Of a DNA stretch of 5,840 nt, positions 1-4,457 are shown in pieces; position 1 is the stretch's first letter, and each line of letters starts with the position of its first letter. The position numbers were made by a program, and so were the translations under genes. The notes beneath the pieces are model-generated. The model had not been told where the DNA came from. It saw only the letters and a list, made by a program, of their open reading frames with translations, and did not search any database. The DNA is taken from contig CAVFWS010000113.1 in assembly GCA_963626295.1 (NCBI GenBank), positions 1 to 5,840 of the forward strand, written 5' to 3'. The stretch is from UBA1731 sp963626295 (GTDB taxonomy: Bacteria > Verrucomicrobiota > Kiritimatiellia > RFP12 > UBA1067).

Positions 1-371
1 CCGCGAAGCTTCTCGGCTTTTCGGATGTGCGCGGCTTCGACATCGACGCCGATGCCGTGAAGGTCGCCAGGGAGACGGCCGCCGCCAACAGGGTGGACGT
101 GGATTTCTTCCGGGGCGACCTTTCCGGAATCATGAAGGGATGCCCTGGCATCGCCCCCGCCGATCTTGTCGCGGCAAACGTGCTTGGTCCGGTGCTGATC
201 CGCTTCGCAAGGCGCATATCGTCCCTGGTGAACCCAGGCGGGAGCATAATCCTCTCAGGCATACTCGACGAGCTTTATCCTGAGGTGAAGTCAACATATG
301 AGGGATTCGGCTTCGCCGAGCGTTCGTCGAAGATCGTCGGCGAGTGGCGAACTGGGCTTTTTGTGCTATAA
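1..371 (+). CDS. prmA: Ribosomal protein L11 methyltransferase PrmA, C-terminal part
   Basis: Partial gene; the first complete codon is at 3 and the stop TAA is at 369-371, giving 122 visible residues. PrmA trimethylates ribosomal protein L11 in the cytoplasm, using S-adenosylmethionine and releasing S-adenosylhomocysteine. The visible part covers the second half of the Rossmann-type methyltransferase domain: the acidic motif FDIDADAV (from about base 36) expected to hold the SAM ribose, the DLVAANVLGPVL segment matching the family DLVVANILA motif, the PGGSIILSGIL strand-turn, and the C-terminal GFGF...GEWRTGLFVL ending, with the EW pair typical of PrmA. The glycine-rich SAM motif I lies upstream of the window. 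Another class I methyltransferase is possible, but the AN(V/I)L and LSGIL motifs together point to PrmA. The last codons overlap a candidate promoter for the next gene. Confidence 0.88.
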   Translation, partial: AKLLGFSDVRGFDIDADAVKVARETAAANRVDVDFFRGDLSGIMKGCPGIAPADLVAANVLGPVLIRFARRISSLVNPGGSIILSGILDELYPEVKSTYEGFGFAERSSKIVGEWRTGLFVL

Positions 372-372
372 T
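364..372 (+). promoter_or_regulatory. Extended -10 promoter element for the DUF456 gene
   Basis: The sequence reads TG-C-TATAAT, a perfect consensus -10 hexamer (367-372) with the extended TGN motif. It sits on the end of prmA, and the prmA stop TAA is inside the hexamer. No good -35 is found 16-18 bp upstream (344-349 reads GTGGCG), but extended -10 promoters can work without one. The expected start point is near 378-380, only 3-5 nt before the ATG at 383. This is sequence pattern only; a chance TATAAT in GC-rich DNA is unlikely but possible. Confidence 0.55.
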
Positions 373-382
373 CGCAGACGTC

Positions 383-856
383 ATGGACATCCTCTGCGCG
401 GTATTTTCCTTTCTTCTCATCCTGGTAGGCGTTGTCGGGTGTGTGGTTCCGATGCTGCCGGGCCCGGCAATCGCATATTGCGGCGTGTTGGCGCTTCTGC
501 CATCCGGATTTGCGCCGTCCACTGCCGTCTGCATCGCGTTCGGCGTTGCGTGTGCGGTGGTGCTTGCGTTGGACTATGTCGTTCCGGCCTACGGGGCGAA
601 GCGGTTCAACTGTTCGCGCACGGGAGTTGCCGGGTGCATGGTCGGGACCGTCGCGGGCATATTCTTCATGCCGTGGGGAGTGGTCGCCGGACCGTTCGTC
701 GGGGCGGTCGTCGGCGAGGTCGCATCGGGCAAGCGGTTTGCCGCCTCGCTTGTCGGCGGCATGGGGGCCCTGCTCGGATTCCTTTGCGGGACTTTGCTCA
801 AGGTTGTCTATTGCGCGGCGTGTGCGGGGTGGTGCATAGCCGCGCTTTGGAGGTGA
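383..856 (+). CDS. DUF456 family small integral membrane protein
   Basis: A 157-residue hydrophobic protein of unknown function. It matches the DUF456 pattern: an N-terminal membrane helix (about 2-22) running into the GCVVPMLPGPAI motif (19-30), a second hydrophobic span (28-42), a third (about 49-66) ending in DYVVPAYGAKRF, then a glycine-rich pair of spans (81-112) with GIFFMPWGVVAGPFVGAVVGE, and a last span (about 122-155) with GTLLK. Glycine-rich spans of this kind suggest tight helix packing. Eleven cysteines in 157 residues is high. The ATG at 383 is chosen because the conserved hydrophobic start MDILCAVFSFLLIL begins there; an in-frame GTG at 344 would add 13 residues inside prmA. No Shine-Dalgarno sequence precedes it, which fits the near-leaderless mRNA suggested by the -10 box 11 nt upstream. 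The gene ends in a GGAGG that serves mtaD, so the two are probably translated from one mRNA. No reaction or partner can be named. Confidence 0.85.
   Translation: MDILCAVFSFLLILVGVVGCVVPMLPGPAIAYCGVLALLPSGFAPSTAVCIAFGVACAVVLALDYVVPAYGAKRFNCSRTGVAGCMVGTVAGIFFMPWGVVAGPFVGAVVGEVASGKRFAASLVGGMGALLGFLCGTLLKVVYCAACAGWCIAALWR
849..853 (+). promoter_or_regulatory. Shine-Dalgarno GGAGG that sets the mtaD start
   Basis: GGAGG lies in the last codons of the DUF456 gene. It is 8 nt from the ATG at 862, an ideal distance, but only 2 nt from the in-frame ATG at 856, which overlaps the DUF456 stop TGA by one base. Spacing therefore favours 862. The overlap of ribosome binding site and upstream coding end suggests translational coupling. 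Confidence 0.8.
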
Positions 857-861
857 TGCGC

Positions 862-2172
862 ATGGAGAATCGCGAGCCGCATCGCCGCGACGCGGCGAAC
901 CGTCCTGCCGAATCACTGGTGCTGTGCGGATGCCGCATGCTGCTCCCCGGCCATACGGTCGGAGAGGGCGACATCCTCATCGAGAACGGGGCGATAGCGC
1001 GGATCGGGCATGGCCTTGCGGGTTATGGTTGCGCTGTCAGGCATCTGCATGGCGCCCTTGTCATGCCCGGCCTCGTGAACGCGCATGGGCATACGGCAAT
1101 GACGCTTCTGCGCGGCATTGGCGGCGGATTGCCCCTTGGACGTTGGCTTCGCGAGGCGATTTTCCCGGTGGAGGCGAGGTTGACGCAGGCAGACGTGGAG
1201 GCCGGCGTCCGGTGGGGCGTAGTAGAGATGCTCGCGGGCGGGACCGTGTGCGTTGCGGACATGTATGATTTCGCCGACGTTGGAGGGCGTGTGTTTGACG
1301 GTGCGGGATTCAAGGCGAACATCTGCTGCGTGGGCCGGAATGCGCCTGGGCGGCTGAGGGAGTGCGTCGATTTCACCCGCCACCGGGGCGGAGGGGCGCA
1401 CGGCAACATTGCCGTGGATCTGTGCATACACTCCGAGTACCTCACCGACGAGCGGTTCTGCCGGGAACTTGCGGCCGCGAACCGCGACATGAGGCGTCCG
1501 CTCCACGTGCACGTGTCTGAGACGAAGCGCGAACACGATGAGTGCATCGCCCGCCACGGCAAGACGCCGATCGCGTATCTGGCCGACGTGGGGCTTCTCG
1601 ACCATGGGGGATATGCCGCGCACTGCGTGTGGGCGACGGACGACGATTTCAGGATCATGCGGGACCGTGGCGTGTCGCTCGTGCACAATCCCACGAGCAA
1701 CATGAAGCTCGGCAGCGGCTTCGCCCGCGTTGCGGCGGCAAAGGCCATCGGCGTGAACGTTGCGCTTGGGACTGACGGGTGCGCCTCCAACGACAACCTC
1801 AACCTCTTCGAGGAGATGCACCTTGCCGCCCTCGTCCACAAGGGGCTCGCGCACGATCCCACGGTGCTGTCCGCCTGGGACATAATAGACATGGCCACGT
1901 CCAACGGCGCGAATGCGCTTGGGAGAGTCGATTCCGGCTCGGTGGCGGAGGGTAAGCGGGCCGACCTTTGCGTAGTCGATCTCGACAGGCCGCACCTTGC
2001 GCCCGCGGACGACATCCCGAACCTGCTCGCCTACAGCGCCCAGGCCTCCGATGTAATGATGACCATCGTTGACGGACGCATACTGTTCGATGGCGGAACG
2101 TACACTACCATCGACGTGGAGAAGGCGAAGGCGGATTTCCTCGCCTCAAGCCGTCGGGTAAGGCCGCATTGA
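862..2172 (+). CDS. mtaD: Amidohydrolase, probable 5'-methylthioadenosine/S-adenosylhomocysteine deaminase
   Basis: A 436-residue cytoplasmic metal-dependent hydrolase of the TRZ/ATZ/MtaD branch of the amidohydrolase superfamily. The expected reaction is deamination of S-adenosylhomocysteine or methylthioadenosine to the inosyl compound plus ammonia, part of SAM by-product salvage. Motifs in order: PGLVNAHGHT, with metal ligands H75 and H77; LRGIGGGLPLGRWL (83-96), the substrate-loop region; HVHVSETKRE (215-224), with metal ligand H217 and probable substrate contact E220; AAHCVW, with H254; HNPTSNMKLGSG (275-286); GTDGCASND, with the catalytic metal ligand D305; and MATSNGANALGR (344-355) leading into the C-terminal beta-sandwich. 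Length fits the family (about 430). All catalytic residues are present. The start at 862 is chosen on GGAGG spacing; ATG 856 would add two residues. Related guanine, cytosine or triazine deaminases share the fold, so exact substrate is not proven, but HNPTSNMKL and GTDG.ASN are typical of MtaD. Confidence 0.85.
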   Translation: MENREPHRRDAANRPAESLVLCGCRMLLPGHTVGEGDILIENGAIARIGHGLAGYGCAVRHLHGALVMPGLVNAHGHTAMTLLRGIGGGLPLGRWLREAIFPVEARLTQADVEAGVRWGVVEMLAGGTVCVADMYDFADVGGRVFDGAGFKANICCVGRNAPGRLRECVDFTRHRGGGAHGNIAVDLCIHSEYLTDERFCRELAAANRDMRRPLHVHVSETKREHDECIARHGKTPIAYLADVGLLDHGGYAAHCVWATDDDFRIMRDRGVSLVHNPTSNMKLGSGFARVAAAKAIGVNVALGTDGCASNDNLNLFEEMHLAALVHKGLAHDPTVLSAWDIIDMATSNGANALGRVDSGSVAEGKRADLCVVDLDRPHLAPADDIPNLLAYSAQASDVMMTIVDGRILFDGGTYTTIDVEKAKADFLASSRRVRPH

Positions 2173-2183
2173 CGGTCATCCTG

Positions 2184-2205
2184 CGCAGTGCGTTTCGCGG
2201 CTGCG
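2184..2205 (+). other. Imperfect hairpin after mtaD, not a canonical terminator
   Basis: CGCAG (2184-2188) pairs with CTGCG (2201-2205), and inside it GCG (2190-2192) pairs with CGC (2196-2198) around a TTT loop, with a wobble pair and one bulged G between. It lies 11 nt after the mtaD stop. What follows is GGGGAAAAG and not a U-run, so it is not a standard intrinsic terminator. It might protect the mRNA 3' end or act in another way. It also overlaps the weak -35 region of the buk promoter. Confidence 0.4.
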
Positions 2206-2222
2206 GGGAAAAGTGGTATACT
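2194..2222 (+). promoter_or_regulatory. Candidate promoter of the buk gene, extended -10 type
   Basis: The -10 is TATACT (2217-2222), preceded by TGG (2214-2216), giving the extended form TG-G-TATACT. With a 17-bp spacer the -35 is TTCGCG (2194-2199), only 3 of 6 to consensus, so the extended -10 would do most of the work. The predicted start is about 2229-2231. It lies in the only gap before buk, which supports it. Confidence 0.5.
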
Positions 2223-2230
2223 ATCCGCCC

Positions 2231-2263
2231 ATGCCGCACAACTGCGGAGACAACATCACATAA
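2231..2263 (+). CDS. Possible 10-codon leader ORF in front of buk
   Basis: ATG at 2231 begins an ORF reading MPHNCGDNIT and stopping at TAA 2261-2263, six bases before the buk ATG and in the same frame. The predicted transcription start falls on or within about 2 nt of this ATG, so it could be read from a leaderless mRNA, with ribosomes ending close to the SD-less buk start. A small hairpin, CCGCA-CAAC-TGCGG (2234-2247), lies inside it. Ten codons can occur by chance and the product resembles nothing I know. It may be only part of the 5' leader. Confidence 0.3.
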   Translation: MPHNCGDNIT

Positions 2264-2269
2264 CATACC

Positions 2270-3376
2270 ATGGCAAAGAGAATATTGGTCATAAACCCCG
2301 GGTCGACATCGACCAAGGTAAGTCTGTTCGAGGATAGGGACGTGAAGTTCGAGAAGAACGTCTTCCACGACTCTTCCGTCCTCCTTAGGTTTGCGCACGT
2401 GAACGACCAGCTCCAGTTCCGCTACGACCTGATCGTTTCGCAGCTGAGGGAAAGCGGCGTGTCGCCTGTCACCATAGACGCATTCGTCGGCCGTGGCGGC
2501 AGCGCGTGTACGCAGCCGGGCGGCATCACGGTCATAGACCAGAAGCTCTACGACGACACGGTCGCCGGCGTGGGCGGCTCGGAGCATCCCGCGAAGCTTG
2601 GCGTGATGCTCGCATGGCGGTTCGCGCAGGAGTACGGCAAGCCTGCCTATACCCTCAACCCGACCAACGTTGACGAATACGGCGAGCTTGCCCGCCTCAC
2701 GGGAATCAAGGGCGTTTACCGTACGCCCCATTCGCACGTGCTGAACCAGAAGGCCGTGGCCGAATACCACGCCGAGAAGATGGGTCGCCGCTATGAGGAC
2801 TGCAATTTCATCGTGGCGCACATCGATGGCGGCATTACCGTCGGCGCACACGACCACGGGCGCATGGTGGACGGCAACATGGGTGCGGACGGCGAAGGGG
2901 CATTCACCCCTACGCGCATCGGTTCCGTGCCCGTCATGCAGGTCCTCGACTACATCGAGTCGCATTCCATCGAAGACGTGCGTCTGCGCTGTTCGCGTGC
3001 GGGCGGCTTCGTCGATCTTTTCGGCACGTCAAACTCCGACACGATCCATGCGAAGGTCGATGCCGGCGACAGGAAGGCGACGCTCGTGTGGAACACCATG
3101 ATCTACCAGGTGTGCAAGATGATCGGGGAGATGGGCGCGGTCCTGTGCGGCAAGGTCGACGCAATCCTGCTGACGGGCGGCCTTCTGCGCTTCCCGGACG
3201 TCATAGCGGGAATTCGCCGCCGCTGCGGATTCCTGGCCCCAATAGAGACCTACCCCGGCGAGATGGAGCAGGAGGCGATGGCGTATCCGGCGCTGCGCGT
3301 CCTGAACGGCGAGATCGAGCCGCGCCGCTACGAGGGGCGCAACGTCTGGAACGGCTTCGGCGACATCGACCTGTGA
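2270..3376 (+). CDS. buk: Butyrate kinase family protein (acyl phosphate kinase), divergent
   Basis: A 368-residue cytoplasmic protein of the ASKHA acetate/butyrate kinase fold. Family members interconvert butyrate (or branched-chain acid) plus ATP and acyl phosphate plus ADP, often making ATP at the end of butyrate fermentation with phosphotransbutyrylase. Visible motifs: ILVINPGSTSTKVSLFE (5-21), the first nucleotide-phosphate loop; FVGRGG (72-77); LNQKAVAEYHAEK (158-170), strongly family-like; VAHIDGGITVGAHDHGRMVDG (182-202); DGEGAFTP (207-214); GKVDAILLTGG (294-304), the adenosine motif; and FLAPIETYPGE (321-331). Length is slightly over the usual 355 because of an 18-residue tail. Several positions differ from the usual butyrate kinase pattern, such as HID where HLG is expected. 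No phosphotransbutyrylase is in view, so the true acid substrate is open. The ATG at 2270 starts the conserved motif but has no Shine-Dalgarno sequence; the nearest GGAG is 20 nt upstream. Confidence 0.85.
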   Translation: MAKRILVINPGSTSTKVSLFEDRDVKFEKNVFHDSSVLLRFAHVNDQLQFRYDLIVSQLRESGVSPVTIDAFVGRGGSACTQPGGITVIDQKLYDDTVAGVGGSEHPAKLGVMLAWRFAQEYGKPAYTLNPTNVDEYGELARLTGIKGVYRTPHSHVLNQKAVAEYHAEKMGRRYEDCNFIVAHIDGGITVGAHDHGRMVDGNMGADGEGAFTPTRIGSVPVMQVLDYIESHSIEDVRLRCSRAGGFVDLFGTSNSDTIHAKVDAGDRKATLVWNTMIYQVCKMIGEMGAVLCGKVDAILLTGGLLRFPDVIAGIRRRCGFLAPIETYPGEMEQEAMAYPALRVLNGEIEPRRYEGRNVWNGFGDIDL

Positions 3377-3383
3377 TGTCCGC

Positions 3384-3412
3384 TTGACTTGCGCCGCGCA
3401 TTATGGTTTAAT
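3384..3412 (+). promoter_or_regulatory. Sigma70-type promoter of rplM-rpsI
   Basis: The -35 is TTGACT (3384-3389, 5 of 6), then a 17-bp spacer, then the -10 TTTAAT (3407-3412, 5 of 6), with TGG just before it, an extended -10. It begins 7 bp after the buk stop codon, with no terminator between. The predicted start is near 3419, giving a leader of about 95 nt. It is the best promoter in the window, as expected for a ribosomal protein operon. Confidence 0.82.
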
Positions 3413-3418
3413 ACGCGC

Positions 3419-3513
3419 TTCAAGTCTCATCGGGTGATGAAGTCGGTGTGACCGCAGGAACGGACAAAACCCCGCTTTGGGGACAAAGCCACAAACAAAA
3501 GGAAAAGAAGATA
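3419..3513 (+). promoter_or_regulatory. Structured 5' leader of rplM, candidate autoregulatory site
   Basis: Three short perfect stems follow each other: TCATC-GGGT-GATGA (3427-3440), CGGT-GTG-ACCG (3444-3454) and CCCC-GCTTT-GGGG (3470-3482). The loop GCTTT of the third is complementary to AAAGC at 3485-3489, so it can form either an alternative hairpin or an H-type pseudoknot. An unstructured A-rich stretch with a purine-rich ribosome binding site (AGGAAAAGAAG, about 3500-3510) leads to the ATG. L13 is known to control its own operon through mRNA leaders in several bacteria; that this leader does so is inference. A 4-codon ORF (ATG 3437 to TGA 3449-3451) also occurs. Confidence 0.5.
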
Positions 3514-3948
3514 ATGCTGCAGAAATCTACTCGCGGCCAGAACCCCGGGGACAACCGGAAGTGGTATCTGGTGGACGCGAAGGATCAGGTACTCGGCCGT
3601 ATTGCCGTGCTGATCGCGAACAAGCTCCGCGCGAAGGACTCCCCGCGTTTCGACCCGTCGGTGGACCAGGGCGCTTTCGTGGTGGTCATCAACGCCGCCC
3701 AGGTGAAGCTCACCGGCAAGAAGGAGTCCCAGAAGGACTACCAGCGCTATTCGGGATACCGTGACGGCCTCAAGCACTTCACGGCCGCCGAGATGCGCGC
3801 CAAGCACCCGGACCGCATGATCAAGGAGGCCGTGTGGGGGATGCTTCCCAAGAACAACATCGCGCGCAAGATGATGACGCGCGTAAAGGTGTTTGCCGGC
3901 CCTGAGCATACGCATGCCGCGCAGAAGCCCGAAACAATCACACTCTAA
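3514..3948 (+). CDS. rplM: 50S ribosomal protein L13
   Basis: A 144-residue protein of the large ribosomal subunit, an early-assembly 23S rRNA-binding protein. It aligns end to end with L13: KWYLVDAKDQVLGRIAVLIA (16-35), VDQGAFVVVINAAQVKLTG (50-68), the YSGYRDGLK region (79-87), and the signature AVWGMLPKN (106-114) followed by RVKVFAGPEHTHAAQKPE (123-140). Length matches the usual 142-146. The helix after LPKN reads NIARK where most L13 have a glycine (LGR). The start at 3514 follows a purine-rich Shine-Dalgarno; a GTG at 3448 would add 22 non-family residues. It is the first gene of the rplM-rpsI operon, with its own strong promoter. No ATA codons are used, unlike the metabolic genes around it, which suggests high expression. 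Confidence 0.97.
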   Translation: MLQKSTRGQNPGDNRKWYLVDAKDQVLGRIAVLIANKLRAKDSPRFDPSVDQGAFVVVINAAQVKLTGKKESQKDYQRYSGYRDGLKHFTAAEMRAKHPDRMIKEAVWGMLPKNNIARKMMTRVKVFAGPEHTHAAQKPETITL

Positions 3949-3962
3949 GGGGTCGAGAAGCT

Positions 3963-4364
3963 ATGGCTAACAAGAAGGTAATTTCGGCCGGCACCGGCCG
4001 CCGCAAAACCGCCGTCGCGCGCGTCACGCTCGTGGAGGGCAAGGGTGAGTGGAGTGTAAACCGCGAGCCGCTCGAGGCGTACATCACGTCCGAGGCGCTC
4101 CGCGACTATCTGAAGCAGCCGATCGCGATTTCCGGCTACGATCTTTCCTCGACCGATGTCGTTGTGTTCGCGAAGGGCGGCGGCGTGTCCGGCCAGGCCG
4201 GCGCGATCCGTCATGGCCTTGCCCGCGCCCTCGTGGCGGCGGATGCGAACCTGCGCGCCGCGCTGAAGAAGGCCGGCTGCATGACACGCGACAGCCGCAT
4301 GAAGGAACGCAAGAAACCCGGCCAGCCGGGCGCACGCAAGCGCTTCCAGTTCTCGAAGCGTTAA
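3963..4364 (+). CDS. rpsI: 30S ribosomal protein S9
   Basis: A 133-residue protein of the small subunit; its basic C-terminal tail reaches the P-site tRNA anticodon stem. Family features: GTGRRKTAVARV (10-21), VNREPLEAY (32-40), the signature KGGGVSGQAGAIRHGLARAL (71-90), TRDSRMKERKKPGQPGARK (108-126) and the conserved SKR C-terminus. It starts 14 nt after the rplM stop, and an AAGGGG (3947-3952) overlapping that stop plus GAGAAG (3955-3960) act as ribosome binding site, the classic co-transcribed L13-S9 pair. Like rplM it has no ATA codons. Confidence 0.98.
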   Translation: MANKKVISAGTGRRKTAVARVTLVEGKGEWSVNREPLEAYITSEALRDYLKQPIAISGYDLSSTDVVVFAKGGGVSGQAGAIRHGLARALVAADANLRAALKKAGCMTRDSRMKERKKPGQPGARKRFQFSKR

Positions 4365-4374
4365 TGTTCAGGTC

Positions 4375-4433
4375 GGCGTCTGGCAGGTCGCGGAACGCTT
4401 ACCGTCGCGGTGTGTTCCCGTCTGCCATTCGCC
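4375..4433 (+). other. Long imperfect RNA hairpin between rpsI and the helicase gene
   Basis: The 59-nt element folds in three stacked stems. The outer stem pairs 4375-4386 with 4422-4433 (10 of 12 pairs, a 2x2 mismatch in the middle). The middle stem pairs 4392-4398 with 4412-4418 (7 pairs, one G-U). The top pairs ACCG (4401-4404) with CGGT (4408-4411) around a TCG loop, after a two-base bulge. About 21 pairs in total. It starts 10 nt after the rpsI stop and ends 24 nt before the helicase ATG. No U-run follows, so it is not a standard terminator; an RNA processing or stabilising site, or a 5' control element of the helicase, are options. No convincing promoter was found in this gap. Confidence 0.5.
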
Positions 4434-4457
4434 GTCTGTCAATCTCAAGTTACGGAT

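Noticed and set aside
314..362. CGCCGA/TCGGCG inverted repeat followed by a five-T run, terminator-like
   Set aside because: It lies inside prmA coding sequence and the T run is about 15 nt after the stem, too far for an intrinsic terminator.
298..861. N-terminal extension of the mtaD frame up to 298
   Set aside because: It would overlap prmA and the whole DUF456 gene in another frame, has an Arg/Cys-rich shadow composition, and a perfect GGAGG marks 862.
913..2015. Long minus-strand open frames opposite mtaD
   Set aside because: They are shadows in GC-rich DNA. The + strand frame carries all the amidohydrolase motifs, and the antisense translations show no recognisable domain.
3470..3482. 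CCCC-GCTTT-GGGG as a terminator
   Set aside because: It is only 4 bp, has no U-run and lies in the leader of an essential operon, so a leader structure is the better reading.
3448..3513. GTG start at 3448 for L13
   Set aside because: The added 22 residues are not L13-like, and a purine-rich ribosome binding site precedes ATG 3514.
3458..4397. The 6-mer GGAACG shared by the rplM leader and the rpsI-helicase hairpin as a common L13 site
   Set aside because: Six bases are expected by chance, and the two occurrences sit in different structural contexts.
4410..4457. GTG at 4410 as the helicase start
   Set aside because: It lies within the top hairpin arm, has no ribosome binding site, and the segment up to 4458 looks non-coding. 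It is not fully excluded, since the frame is open.
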